Origin: Hamadaea tsunoensis DSM 44101
Lineage (GTDB): Bacteria > Actinomycetota > Actinomycetes > Mycobacteriales > Micromonosporaceae
Length of the DNA stretch: 64,000 nt
Assembly: GCF_000428945.1 (NCBI RefSeq)
Contig: NZ_AUAX01000016.1
Span: forward strand, 124,001 to 188,000
Direction of reading: 5' to 3'
Both the position numbers and the translations under genes were made by a program. Shown here one piece after another: positions 34,023-42,489 of this stretch; positions within the stretch are counted from its first letter, which is position 1; each line of letters begins with the position of its first letter. Below the pieces are notes generated by a model. It saw only the letters and a list, made by a program, of their open reading frames with translations. It was not told the DNA's origin and ran no database searches.

Positions 34023-34991
34023 TCAGGGCTGGTAGAAGTTCCGCTCCCAGCGGTGCCCGGCCAGCTGCCCGACCGCCTTGTCGGTCAGGCGTACGCCGTC
34101 GCTGACCGCCACGTTGCGCTCCACATTCCGCACCGTACGCATCCCCGGGATCACGGTGGACACGGCCGGATCCGCGAGGGTGTAGCGCAGGGCGACACCG
34201 GCCAGCCCGTCGGGCTCGATACCGAGGTCGTCGACGATCGCCTGAGCCCGGCGGCCGACCTCGGCCCGGCGCTCGCCCGCGAAGTACCGCTCCCGGAAGT
34301 CGCCTTCGGGGAACACGGTCGAGGCGTCGACCCGGCCGGTCAGTCCGCCCTCGTCGAGCGCGACCCGCACGATGACGCCGACGTTGTGCTCGGCGCAGGC
34401 GGGCAGCAGGGCCTCGGCGGGCTCCTGGTGGAAGACGTTGTAGATGACCTGCACGGTGTCGACCGCGCCGGTGCGGATCAGCTCGATCGCGTTGGCCGGC
34501 TCATAATCGTTGATCGATACGCCGAAAGCGCGGATCTTGCCCTCGCGCTTGAGGTCGTCGACCGTCTCCAGCCAGTCGCCGCGGCCGACCCACTCGTCGC
34601 TCCAGACGTGGAACTGCAGCACGTCGAACGCGTCCAGCCCGGACGCCCGCAGGCTGGTCTCCAGGCTGGCCCGGATGTGCTCGCCGGGGAAGGTGACGGC
34701 GGGGTCGAGCCCGCCCGGCGCCGGCCAGATCAGGTTCTTCGGCGGTACCTTGGTCGCCACGTAGATCCGCTCCCCCGCCCGCTCGCGGACGACCGCGCCC
34801 ACGATGCGCTCGCTCTCGCCGTAGCCGCGGGCGGTGTCGATGAAGTTCACGCCCAGGTCGATCGCGCGGTGCAGGGCGCGCACGGACTCGTCCTCGGCCG
34901 CGCCGATCCACATGCTGCCGCCGATGCCCCACGCGCCGTAGCCGATCTCGGATACGGCGAAGCCGGTCCGGCCCAGCGTCCGGTACTCCAT
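34023..34991 (-). CDS. Aldo/keto reductase
   Basis: Protein of 322 residues of the AKR TIM-barrel family. The catalytic tetrad is visible: Asp and Tyr in FIDTARGYGESERIVG (near 49-64), Lys in VATKVPP near 78 and His in DVLQFHVW near 127. AFGVSINDYEPANAIELIR and the C-terminal TVIPGMRTVRNVERNV are the usual NADPH-binding parts. It reduces aldehydes or ketones; the substrate is unknown. The gene is isolated. Confidence 0.92.
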   Translation of the reverse strand: MEYRTLGRTGFAVSEIGYGAWGIGGSMWIGAAEDESVRALHRAIDLGVNFIDTARGYGESERIVGAVVRERAGERIYVATKVPPKNLIWPAPGGLDPAVTFPGEHIRASLETSLRASGLDAFDVLQFHVWSDEWVGRGDWLETVDDLKREGKIRAFGVSINDYEPANAIELIRTGAVDTVQVIYNVFHQEPAEALLPACAEHNVGVIVRVALDEGGLTGRVDASTVFPEGDFRERYFAGERRAEVGRRAQAIVDDLGIEPDGLAGVALRYTLADPAVSTVIPGMRTVRNVERNVAVSDGVRLTDKAVGQLAGHRWERNFYQP

Positions 34992-35074
34992 CGGTGACTC
35001 CGTTCACTCGTGCGGGTGGGCGCGCGCTCGCGGTCACGATCACGCCGAGCGCGGCCCGGCTACCCTCCGACTCT

Positions 35075-35281
35075 ATGGCACTGTCCTCGCGGCTGTGCCC
35101 GGACTGCGGTCGCCGGGTGCGTACGCCCTTCCAGAAGACGCTCACCGGACGCGAGGTGTGCCCGGACTGCGCCACGGCGCTGCGCGCGGGAACGACGGCC
35201 GGGGCGATGACCGGGGACGTCGGGGTGGGAATGGGCGTGTGGGCGATGCTCATGCGCCGCTTCCGTCGCCGCTCTTCCTGA
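35075..35281 (+). CDS. Small zinc-ribbon protein
   Basis: A 68-residue protein from ATG 35075 (an in-frame start at 34994 exists). Two CPDC pairs, LCPDCGRRVRTPF and REVCPDCATAL, lie at about residues 8-20 and 27-37 and should bind one zinc. The C-terminus is a hydrophobic helix (GVGMGVWAMLMRRFRRR). It resembles many uncharacterised actinobacterial zinc ribbons. Function is unknown. Confidence 0.7.
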   Translation: MALSSRLCPDCGRRVRTPFQKTLTGREVCPDCATALRAGTTAGAMTGDVGVGMGVWAMLMRRFRRRSS

Positions 35282-35370
35282 CCGCCGTTCCGGCCGCCCT
35301 CATTATATCGACAGGGATAAGATCCAGTAGGAATATTGTCCTTCCCTGGAGTTCTTCCTAAAGTCGGTGC

Positions 35371-35934
35371 ATGACCCGCCGCATCAGCGACCCGGACGTC
35401 CTCAAGGGACTCGCCCAGCCCGTCCGGCAGAAGATCTACCGGCTGCTCGCCCAGATCGGGCCGGCCACCGGTGGCGACCTTTCCCGCCGGCTCGGCACCG
35501 ATCCCGGCCAGACCAGCTACCACCTGCGCGAGCTGGCCAAACGAGGGTTCGTCGAAGATGTTCCGGAGCTGGCCAGGGATCGCCGAGAGCGGTGGTGGCG
35601 GCTGATACCGGGGGCTGTGTCCTGGTCCAACCTGGAGTTCGAGGGCCCCGAAGGCGCGGCGGTCGCCTCGGCGGCCAAGGCGCAGATGGTGATCGACGAG
35701 TTCGAGCGGCTGCGCGGATACGAGCGCACCCGTACGGAGTGGCCGCTCGCCTGGCAGCAGGCGGCCATGAGCAGCGACTCGTTCCTGCGGCTGACCGCGG
35801 AGGAACTGGCCGCGCTCAACCGGGAACTGCTGGCGATCGTCCAGGCCTACGCGGCGCGCACCCGCGACCTGCCGCTCGGCGACGGTCGCGAGAACGTCTT
35901 CCTCTTCCACCACTCCTTCCCCGAACGCCCCTGA
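35371..35934 (+). CDS. ArsR-like winged-helix regulator
   Basis: Protein of 187 residues. The N-terminal winged helix (ISDPDVLKGLAQPVRQKIYR, then TDPGQTSYHLRELAKRGFVED) resembles the HTH_20/ArsR group without metal-binding Cys. The rest is a helical ligand domain. A transporter gene follows 86 bases later, so it probably represses that exporter. The AT-rich stretch just upstream (about 35305-35345) is likely the promoter and operator. The ligand is unknown. Confidence 0.88.
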   Translation: MTRRISDPDVLKGLAQPVRQKIYRLLAQIGPATGGDLSRRLGTDPGQTSYHLRELAKRGFVEDVPELARDRRERWWRLIPGAVSWSNLEFEGPEGAAVASAAKAQMVIDEFERLRGYERTRTEWPLAWQQAAMSSDSFLRLTAEELAALNRELLAIVQAYAARTRDLPLGDGRENVFLFHHSFPERP

Positions 35935-35990
35935 GCCCTGACCGCCCTGAGCCCCGAACATCCCTGAGCCCCGAACGCCCCTGAGTCCCC
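35923..35990. repeat. Degenerate 16-18 bp tandem repeat across a stop codon
   Basis: Four units built on GAACGCCCCTGAGCCCC (35923-35939, 35940-35955, 35956-35972, 35973-35990). The first unit contains the TGA of the ArsR-like gene at 35932-35934. Confidence 0.75.
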
Positions 35991-36020
35991 AGCGTCCCCG
36001 ATCACCGAGAGGCACAGCAG

Positions 36021-37253
36021 ATGACCACCGCCACCCTCGCCGCCGCGACCCCGCCGGCGTACCGGGTTCCGCAGTTCCGCCGCTACGCGGCCGGCCAGGC
36101 CGTCTCGGTCCTCGGCGACCAGGTCTGGTACGTCGCGCTGTCCTGGGCCGCCGTGCAGGTCGCCTCCCCCGGCGTCGCCGGCTTCCTGCTGGCCGTCAGC
36201 GCCCTGCCCCGGCTGGCCCTCATGCTCTTCGGCGGCGTCCTGGTCGACCGCCGCGACCCGCGCCGCCTGATGATCCGCAGCGACCTCGGCCGCGGTGCCG
36301 TCTGCCTGGTCGCCGCAGCGTTCGCCCTCGGCCGGCCGAGCATCGCGCTGCTCGTCGTGGTCGCGCTCGTCTTCGGCACCGCCGATGCCGTCTTCCTGCC
36401 CGCCGCCGGCGCACTCCAACCACGCCTGCTGCAGCCCAGCCAGTACGCGCAGGGCAACGCCACGGTCACGACGGTGAACCGGCTGGCGCTGACGCTCGGC
36501 GCGCCGCTGGGCGGCGTACTGGTGGCGACGGGCGGGCTGGCGACCGCGCTGGTCGTCAACGCGGCGACGTTCCTCGTGTCGGTGCTGGCCCTGCGGTCCC
36601 TGAGCCCGCGGGCAGCCGAAGAGGCCAAGGAAACCCAGAAGGCCGGCCACTGGGCGTCCCTGGGTGCCGGGCTGCGCTACATCGCCGGGCACCGTACGCT
36701 GCGCGGCGTCCTGCTCATCGGCCTGATCGCCAACATCGGCTTCGTCGGACCGATGAACGTCGGCCTGGCCCTCGCCTCGCAGCACGCCGGCTGGGGCGCG
36801 ACCGGGATCGGCGTACTGCTGTCGGGGTTCGGGGCGGGCGCGATCCTGTCCGGGCTGGTCATGCTGCGCCGCCGGCCGTCGCGCTTCGTCGGTCCGATCA
36901 TCGCCGTGTCGTTCGCGGTACAGGGTGTGGCCGTCGTCGTCCCGGCGGTCACCGGCAGCCTGCCGCTGGCCGCGGTCGCCACGTTCGTCGCCGGTCTCAC
37001 CACCGCACCGGCCGGCATCCTGCTGTCCTCGCTGACCCAGTCGCACACCGACGACGCGTACCGGGGACGGGTGTCGAGCGTGAACGCGCTCGCCTCGCTG
37101 GGCCTGACGCCGCTGGCCATGGCGCTCAGCGGGGTTCTGGCCGACCGGTGGGGCCTGGTGCCGGCCATCGCCGCCAGCGGCGCCCTGGAACTCGTCGCGG
37201 CCGCCGCCTGCCTGGTCATCCCGGCCGTACGCGCCGCCCGCCTGCCCGCCTAG
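36021..37253 (+). CDS. Major facilitator superfamily exporter
   Basis: Protein of 410 residues with about twelve membrane helices: the first starts at VSVLGDQVWYVALSWAAVQV, the fourth region has GRGAVCLVAAAFALGRPS, and AGFLLAVSALPRLALMLFGG with VDRRDPRRLM supplies the helix 2-3 motif. The family is the DHA3-type multidrug or macrolide exporter group, driven by proton motive force. It follows an ArsR-like regulator in the same direction, so it is probably repressed by it. The substrate is unknown. Confidence 0.92.
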   Translation: MTTATLAAATPPAYRVPQFRRYAAGQAVSVLGDQVWYVALSWAAVQVASPGVAGFLLAVSALPRLALMLFGGVLVDRRDPRRLMIRSDLGRGAVCLVAAAFALGRPSIALLVVVALVFGTADAVFLPAAGALQPRLLQPSQYAQGNATVTTVNRLALTLGAPLGGVLVATGGLATALVVNAATFLVSVLALRSLSPRAAEEAKETQKAGHWASLGAGLRYIAGHRTLRGVLLIGLIANIGFVGPMNVGLALASQHAGWGATGIGVLLSGFGAGAILSGLVMLRRRPSRFVGPIIAVSFAVQGVAVVVPAVTGSLPLAAVATFVAGLTTAPAGILLSSLTQSHTDDAYRGRVSSVNALASLGLTPLAMALSGVLADRWGLVPAIAASGALELVAAAACLVIPAVRAARLPA

Positions 37254-37272
37254 CTCCCTGCGGGTACGCGAC

Positions 37273-37944
37273 TCACTCCGGATAAGCGCTGCCCGGTGCC
37301 GCGGCGATCAGCACGTCCGCGGTGGCGGTCCAGCCGAGCCGGGCGTACAGGAGCTGGCCTTCCTCGCTGGCGATGAGGATGGCGCGCTCGGCGCCCCGCT
37401 CGGCGGCGGCGTCGGCGAGCGCGCTCATGACGGCGTTGCCCAGCCCCCGGCGGCGATGCTCGGGCCAGGTGAGGATCCGGTCCATGACGGCGTCGGCGCC
37501 GGACAGCCCGACGGCGCCCCGGGCGGCGATCTCACCGGCGGGATCGTGCAGTTCGACGGAGACCGTGGCGTCGCCGGCCACGGTGACCAGCCGGTAGGGC
37601 TCGGGCACCGGGAAGCGGGGATGCTCGCGCAGGTCGATCGTCATCAGCTGCTCGGAGGTCTTCAGCACCGACAGACCCGCCCGGCCGTACGCGGCCAGCA
37701 CGTCCTGCGGATGGTGGGTCGCCACGGTCAGCCAGGTCGGCTCGGGCGTGGCGAGGACGCGGGCGGCGAGCCGGTCCACCGTGGCGGGATCCTCGTCCGC
37801 CCGCCCGGAGAAGATCTCGTACTCCCGGCCGGGCTGCCGGCAGTGCACCAGCAACCCGTCACCGAGATCCTCGGGTCCGGGCAGCGTACGCGCCGCGGCC
37901 CAGCCGGCGACCCAGCGAACCGTCACATCTCGAAGATCAACCAT
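37273..37944 (-). CDS. GNAT-family acetyltransferase with N-terminal extension
   Basis: Protein of 223 residues from ATG 37944. The C-terminal GNAT core has LTWPEHRRRGLGNAVMSALA near 164-183 with the acetyl-CoA motif RRRGLGNAV, and ILIASEEGQLLYARLGW near the end. The N-terminal 100 residues resemble a degenerate GNAT repeat. It acetylates an unknown amine. The gene faces the MFS gene with a 19-base gap. Confidence 0.88.
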   Translation of the reverse strand: MVDLRDVTVRWVAGWAAARTLPGPEDLGDGLLVHCRQPGREYEIFSGRADEDPATVDRLAARVLATPEPTWLTVATHHPQDVLAAYGRAGLSVLKTSEQLMTIDLREHPRFPVPEPYRLVTVAGDATVSVELHDPAGEIAARGAVGLSGADAVMDRILTWPEHRRRGLGNAVMSALADAAAERGAERAILIASEEGQLLYARLGWTATADVLIAAAPGSAYPE

Positions 37945-38059
37945 CGGCACAGTAGATCGCATCCGCCCGCGCCGCGCATCCGGGTAGCGGGGTGGCGGAG
38001 AGGTTGCACACTCGGATGCCGAGTGCATCAGCGAGCTCATTCCTGGGGAGATAGACCGC

Positions 38060-38557
38060 ATGTCCACCGATCCGACCGCGCCACTGCCGCCGTCCTCGGA
38101 CGAGGAACCCACGCTCATCCACGGCCGCGCCACCGTACCGCCCTATCAGCAGGCCGGCCGGCCCGAATATCCCGCGACGGCGATCCCGTACCAGCGGCCG
38201 CCGCGCAGCGCCGCCGTGCCGATCCTGGTCACGCTGGTGGTGATCCTGGTCCTGGCCCTGCTCGGGCTGACCGCGCACACCGTGTCGGCCGGCGACGACG
38301 CGCGGCGCAAGCAGAACCAGCTCACCGCCCAGATCGCCGACCAGCAGCGGCAGATCCAGGAGCTCCAGGCGCAGGTCGCCGCCGCGACGGCCGAGGCGCA
38401 GAAGGCGCGGACCGGCGACGCGGGCAAGGCCGAACAGCTCGGCAGCTGCGCCGACGCGCTGACGGACGTGCTCAAGGCGCGATCCGGCGACGACTTCGGC
38501 AAAGCCTGGCGGGAGATGCAGGAACGCTGCAAGGTCGCCGGTATCCCGCTCTTCTGA
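38060..38557 (+). CDS. Membrane protein with extracellular coiled coil
   Basis: Protein of 165 residues: a Pro/Thr-rich cytosolic part (residues 1-50), one transmembrane helix (AAVPILVTLVVILVLALLGLT, about 51-71), then a coiled coil rich in Gln and Ala (QNQLTAQIADQQRQIQELQA, about 86-105). The last 35 residues have two Cys (LGSCADALTD, QERCKVAG) that could form a disulfide outside. No family is recognised. A strong hairpin follows. Confidence 0.78.
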   Translation: MSTDPTAPLPPSSDEEPTLIHGRATVPPYQQAGRPEYPATAIPYQRPPRSAAVPILVTLVVILVLALLGLTAHTVSAGDDARRKQNQLTAQIADQQRQIQELQAQVAAATAEAQKARTGDAGKAEQLGSCADALTDVLKARSGDDFGKAWREMQERCKVAGIPLF

Positions 38558-38601
38558 GCGCGCCCCCGCGTCCGCCGCGTGGTGAGTTCGGGACGTCGCG
38601 C

Positions 38602-38629
38602 GCCCCGCGTGCTCTTCGGCACGCGGGGC
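38602..38629 (+). terminator. Hairpin after the coiled-coil protein gene
   Basis: GCCCCGCGTGC (38602-38612) pairs perfectly with GCACGCGGGGC (38619-38629) around the stable loop TCTTCG. No U-tract follows. It lies 45 bases after the stop codon. Confidence 0.75.
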
Positions 38630-38771
38630 CGGGCGCGGTGGGCCGAACGGACGATCATGACGCCCGCCGGGGTGAGTCACCTCACCACCGCTACCAGCCG
38701 GGGCTCGCGCTTCGCAGACTTGGCAGGTGTCCCCACCACTCCGGGCACCTCTGGGAGTCGTCATTCACCGC

Positions 38772-39041
38772 ATGCTCGCCGCCCTGCGCCACCTTCCCGG
38801 CCGTCTCGCCGCCACCGTGGCCCGGTTCCCGGCCGCCCTCGGCAGCCTGTTCGGCTTCGGGCGCCCGGGACGGCACCATGCCCCGCGGGCGCTCCCGCCC
38901 GACGCCGACGCGCCGACCGCCCCGGTGACGCGTCCGCAGCAACGCCACGTCGCGCCGATCACGCACCGCCGCGCGACCCGCACCCGGGACCGGGCCTCAC
39001 GCCGGCCGCCTCGCCGGATGCGGACGGGGCCGCGCGGCTGA
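38772..39041 (+). CDS. Possible small basic protein
   Basis: An 89-residue open frame from ATG 38772, rich in Arg, Pro and His (MLAALRHLPGRLAATVARFP at the start; RRPPRRMRTGPRG at the end). The codon bias is acceptable but composition is simple, so this may be a chance frame. Longer starts at 38727 and 38579 exist. I see no family. Otherwise the 540-base stretch 38558-39096 holds only the hairpin. Confidence 0.3.
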   Translation: MLAALRHLPGRLAATVARFPAALGSLFGFGRPGRHHAPRALPPDADAPTAPVTRPQQRHVAPITHRRATRTRDRASRRPPRRMRTGPRG

Positions 39042-39096
39042 ACCGCGGCTGAGCTGCGGCTGAGCGGTGACAGCCGGGACGCCGTGACGGCGGGTG

Positions 39097-39702
39097 TCAG
39101 CTCCAGGCGTCCGGCCAGCAGCAGTTGATCGCCTGCTGCCGCTTGTAGTGCCACGCCGAGTCGGTGCCGTAGACCACGATGCCGATCTTGAACAGGGTGG
39201 CGGGCGGCTGCGTCGACGGGAACGACAACGACGCGCAGTACACGCCGCTGGTCGACGACAGGCCGCCGCCGAGGGACGCGAAGCCGCTCCAGCCGCCGCC
39301 GGGCGTCTTCTGCCAGATGTGCTCCACCTCGTTCTGCGGGCCTTGCATGAACAGTTCGAGCCGGCCGTCGTCGTTGTAGGTGACGCAGATGCCGTTCTTG
39401 GCCGCCAGCGTGCCCAGCTTGGCCGGCGACGTCCACGCACCGGTCGCCGTCTGCCAGCGGTGGTAGACGTAGCCGGAGGTCGTCCGGGTCGTGGCCGTAC
39501 CGACCCAGAAATCCTCCAGCCGGCCGCCGTCCACGTTGATCTCTTCGTAGATGTGTCCGGGGAGGGCCGTGCAATAGAGATTGCCGTCGCTGAACGTCGC
39601 GCAGTACGGCGGATCGCCGGCCGCCATCGCCGGAACGCCGCCGGAGAAGACGGCCGTCGCAGTGATCAGCGCGATGGTGGCCCACTGGGAGAACTTCTTC
39701 AT
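39097..39702 (-). CDS. Secreted protein, probably beta-propeller/lectin-like
   Basis: Protein of 201 residues from ATG 39702. The Sec signal MKKFSQWATIALITATAVFS ends with the cleavage-like AMAA. The mature part has repeated Gly/Trp blade-like patterns: DGRLEDFWVGTATT, YVYHRWQTATGAWTSPAKLG, DGRLELFMQGPQNEVEHIW and WSGFASLGG. These resemble the PLL-lectin or WD-type propeller seen in bacterial secreted proteins. Five or more Cys suggest disulfides. It is outside the cell; a carbohydrate-binding role is inferred from the neighbouring pectate lyase and the repeat style. Confidence 0.78.
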   Translation of the reverse strand: MKKFSQWATIALITATAVFSGGVPAMAAGDPPYCATFSDGNLYCTALPGHIYEEINVDGGRLEDFWVGTATTRTTSGYVYHRWQTATGAWTSPAKLGTLAAKNGICVTYNDDGRLELFMQGPQNEVEHIWQKTPGGGWSGFASLGGGLSSTSGVYCASLSFPSTQPPATLFKIGIVVYGTDSAWHYKRQQAINCCWPDAWS

Positions 39703-40047
39703 GCTCGTCCTTCGGGTAGTCGAGTCGGTCGACCGCCACGCAACCAATCCGGGAGGTTGTTCGAAAGTGCCCCGGCGCTCCGGACAACCTTCTGGGGGCC
39801 TCTGATCAAGATCCTTTTAAGGCCTTTTCTGGCCCGGGTTCGTCGATCTCACCTCCGCTCCTCCCGCGGGAGACCGTTCCGCCCCTATCGCTGCGCTCCG
39901 GGGACTCCACTGCCAGGTTTCTGGGGCGACGCATCCTTCACCACGGTCCGGTCACCGTTTCACCCGAGCCCCGTTCGGCTTCACCCCAGCCCAGGTCAGC
40001 TTTTGTCGCGACTGTCCAGTCTGCGCGCTGGGCACATCGCCAACGGG

Positions 40048-40193
40048 GTGATCGTTTACGGCCGAGGTGTGAATCTGGCGGGTCTGCGCATGATCGTTGA
40101 CGGTTTCTGAACGCGCTGACCGGCTTTGCCTACACCTGGCGCGTAATTGATCATGCAGATCGGGTCGGATTTACGCCTCAGCCGCGAACGATC
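40048..40193. repeat. Long imperfect inverted repeat
   Basis: The 27 bases at 40048-40074 (beginning TGATCGTTTACGGCCGAGG) match the reverse complement of 40167-40193 with five mismatches, all transitions. The similarity continues inwards to GATC at 40091-40094 and 40148-40151, with about 53 bases between. It resembles a small mobile palindromic element or a structured RNA. No transposase is present. Confidence 0.6.
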
Positions 40194-40355
40194 AAGAAAT
40201 CGACGGCCTTCGCCCACTGAGTGGAAGATCGTTCTCGCATGACGGACTTCGGTCGAGGACTGGACGGCCTGGGACCGACCCACAGGAGATCTTGAACAGA
40301 TGTACTGGATCGACGCGCAGGGAGCCGGGTGCAACAAACCTGCAAATGGAAATCA

Positions 40356-40384
40356 TTGATTCTCGGAAAGCGCTTTCCTACGCT
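40356..40384 (+). promoter_or_regulatory. Pectate lyase promoter with LacI-type operator in the spacer
   Basis: A -35-like TTGATT (40356-40361) and a -10-like TACGCT (40379-40384) are separated by 17 bases. The perfect 14-base palindrome GGAAAGCGCTTTCC (40365-40378) ends directly before the -10. The central GCGC and the A/T-rich arms are typical of LacI/GalR operators, so a sugar-responsive repressor should block this promoter. No LacI gene is in the window. Confidence 0.75.
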
Positions 40385-40449
40385 GACCCGGACAGTGGGT
40401 TTCGCACATGTGTCGATCTCGTATCGGCCGGCGCCCGGGAGGCAGATCT

Positions 40450-42267
40450 ATGATCCGAACGACGAACAGGCGGCGGGGCCTGCTGGCGGCAGCAGCCGCG
40501 CTCGCCCCGGTCGCGCTGCTGGTGATCGGGCTTTCCTCGCCCGCCTCAGCGGCCACCCTGTTCAGCGACGACTTCAACGACGGCGACGCGGCGGGCTGGA
40601 CCACCTCCGGCGGCACCTGGTCGGTGGTGACCGACGGGACCGGCGCGTATCAGCAGGGCGGGACCAGCTCGGACGCCCGTGCCCGAGCGGGCAGCACGAG
40701 CTGGACGAACTACACCGTCACGGCCAAGGTGAAGCCGACCGCGGTCAACGGCAGCAACCGCTTCGTCGCCCTGCTGGCCCGCGTCCAGTCGAGCACCAGC
40801 TATTACTATCTCGCCCTGCGCAGCAACAACACGGTCGAGCTGAAGAAGCTGGTCAGCGGCTCCTCGACCACGCTGGCGACGGCGTCGGTCACCTTCACGA
40901 CCAACTCCTCGTACACGCTGAGCCTGACCGTCTCGGGCAGCACGATCAGCGGCAACGTCAACGGCGGGACCGCGCTCACCGCGACCGACACCCAGTTCTC
41001 CGCCGGGCAGGTCGGCGTGGCGACGTTCAACGCCAGCGCGCGCTTCGACGACGTGGTGGTCACCGACAGCGCCGGGCCGTCGCCCAGCGCGTCCGCCTCT
41101 CCCTCACGCAGCGCCTCCCCCAGCGCGCCTCCCAGCGCCTCGCCGAGCGCTTCGCCGAGTCCGAGCAGCTCGCCCAATCCGAGCGGGACGCTCTACGTGG
41201 CGCCGAACGGCACCGACGCGGCGGCCGGAACCATCTCCGCGCCGACCACGCTGGTCTCCGCGCTGGGCCGGATCGCCGCCGGCGGCACGATCTACCTGCG
41301 CGGCGGCACCTACAACCTCAGCCAGACCGTGACCATCGCCCCGGCCAACAGCGGCACGTCGAGCGCCCGCAAGACCCTTTCGGCGTACGCGGGTGAGACC
41401 CCGGTGCTCAACTTCTCGGCGATGGTGGAGGACTCCGCCAACCGCGGGCTCGCCGTGAACGGCAACTACTGGCACGTCTACGGCATCGTCGTGGAGTACG
41501 CCGGCGACAACGGGATCTTCGTCGGCGGCAGCAACAACATCATCGAGCGTACGGTGACGCGGTTCAACCACGACACCGGACTGCAGCTGTCCCGGATCGC
41601 GTCGGACACGCCGCAGAGCCAGTGGCCGGCCAACAACCTCATCCTCAGCGCGGAGTCGCACGACAACGCCGACTCCGACGGCGAGGACGCCGACGGGTTC
41701 GCGGCGAAGCTGACGGTCGGGGCGGGCAACGTGTTCCGCTACGACGTGTCGCACAACAACATCGACGACGGCTGGGACCTGTACACCAAGCCGGACACCG
41801 GCCCGATCAGCCCGGTGACCATCGAGTACTCGCTGTCCTACAACAACGGCACGCTGTCCAACGGCGGCCAGGCCGGCGCGGGCGACCGCAACGGCTACAA
41901 GCTCGGCGGCGAGGACATCGCGGTGAACCACATCGTGCGGCACGACATCGCGTACCACAACGGGAAGCACGGGTTCACCTACAACAGCAACCCGGGCTCG
42001 ATGACGATCTCGAACAACGTGAGCATCGACAACAGCGAGCGCAACTTCTCGTTCGACGCCGGTACCTCGGTGTTCCGGACCAACACGTCGTGCCGCAGCA
42101 GCAGCGGCACCAACGACCGGACCATCGGTGACGTCGACAGCTCCAACCAGTTCTGGAGCGGCACCAACGGGTCCCGGTGCGCGTCCTACTCGGGCGCGAT
42201 CGGCTGGTCCTTCGCGTCCGACGGCCACCTGGTCGTCACTTTCGGGGGTGTGGTGGTCAATCCCTAG
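40450..42267 (+). CDS. Secreted family 9 pectate lyase with carbohydrate-binding-like domain
   Basis: Protein of 605 residues from ATG 40450 with GGGAGG upstream. A signal peptide (residues 1-35, RGLLAAAAALAPVALLVIGL, then ASA) is followed by a jelly-roll domain (about 36-215, starting LFSDDFNDGDAAGW). A Ser/Pro linker (216-255) comes next. The PL9 right-handed beta-helix from about 260 begins LYVAPNGTDAAAGT. Typical PL9 segments are DGEDADGFAAKLTVGAGN (catalytic Lys and Ca-binding Asp), HNNIDDGWDLYTKPDTGPI and GNGYKLGGED-like GDRNGYKLGGED. It cleaves polygalacturonate or rhamnogalacturonan by beta-elimination outside the cell. Control by the upstream LacI-type palindrome is likely. Confidence 0.93.
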   Translation: MIRTTNRRRGLLAAAAALAPVALLVIGLSSPASAATLFSDDFNDGDAAGWTTSGGTWSVVTDGTGAYQQGGTSSDARARAGSTSWTNYTVTAKVKPTAVNGSNRFVALLARVQSSTSYYYLALRSNNTVELKKLVSGSSTTLATASVTFTTNSSYTLSLTVSGSTISGNVNGGTALTATDTQFSAGQVGVATFNASARFDDVVVTDSAGPSPSASASPSRSASPSAPPSASPSASPSPSSSPNPSGTLYVAPNGTDAAAGTISAPTTLVSALGRIAAGGTIYLRGGTYNLSQTVTIAPANSGTSSARKTLSAYAGETPVLNFSAMVEDSANRGLAVNGNYWHVYGIVVEYAGDNGIFVGGSNNIIERTVTRFNHDTGLQLSRIASDTPQSQWPANNLILSAESHDNADSDGEDADGFAAKLTVGAGNVFRYDVSHNNIDDGWDLYTKPDTGPISPVTIEYSLSYNNGTLSNGGQAGAGDRNGYKLGGEDIAVNHIVRHDIAYHNGKHGFTYNSNPGSMTISNNVSIDNSERNFSFDAGTSVFRTNTSCRSSSGTNDRTIGDVDSSNQFWSGTNGSRCASYSGAIGWSFASDGHLVVTFGGVVVNP

Positions 42268-42289
42268 CGGGGCTCCATCTTCAACCGTG

Positions 42290-42337
42290 GGTGGTTGCTG
42301 CCCTCGGTGGTTGCTGCCCTCGGTGGTTGCTTCCCCC
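42290..42337. repeat. 16-bp tandem repeat, three copies
   Basis: GGTGGTTGCTGCCCTC occurs at 42290-42305 and 42306-42321, and as GGTGGTTGCTTCCCCC at 42322-42337; a fourth copy begins and degenerates. It starts 23 bases after the pectate lyase stop. No open frame is supported here. Confidence 0.85.
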
Positions 42338-42351
42338 GGTGGTCGGGGGAA
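42331..42351 (+). terminator. Hairpin after the pectate lyase gene
   Basis: TTCCCCC (42331-42337) pairs with GGGGGAA (42345-42351) around GGTGGTC. A second small hairpin, CGCCC-TTC-GGGCG, follows nearby. Together they probably end the lyase transcript. Confidence 0.55.
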
Positions 42352-42387
42352 AGGTTGCTGCCCGTTCGCCCTTCGGGCGAGACGAGG

Positions 42388-42479
42388 GCACTCGGCCCTT
42401 ATGCGACGTCCGGCAGCACAAGATCCTCAAACGCTTCGCGCTTGCGGATCTTGCACTGCCGGACGTCGCGGCCGAGTGC
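42388..42479. repeat. 92-base near-perfect hairpin
   Basis: GCACTCGGCC (42388-42397) pairs with GGCCGAGTGC (42470-42479). After a 5-base bulge, GCGACGTCCGGCAG (42403-42416) pairs with CTGCCGGACGTCGC (42456-42469). AAGATCC (42420-42426) pairs with GGATCTT (42446-42452). The loop itself folds (CAA-A-CGC/GCG-C-TTG). The element sits in gene-free DNA between two repeat arrays. Confidence 0.85.
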
Positions 42480-42489
42480 GGGTCCCATC

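Larger units (their letters stand above)
39703..40449. other. Gene-free 747-base stretch between the secreted-protein gene and the pectate lyase gene
   Basis: No convincing gene is present. The left part has the start region of the leftward secreted-protein gene with a small dyad AGGTTGT...ACAACCT (39754-39790). The middle holds a long imperfect inverted repeat (40048-40193). The right part holds the lyase promoter and a LacI-type palindrome (40356-40384). It is less GC-rich than the coding DNA. Confidence 0.7.
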
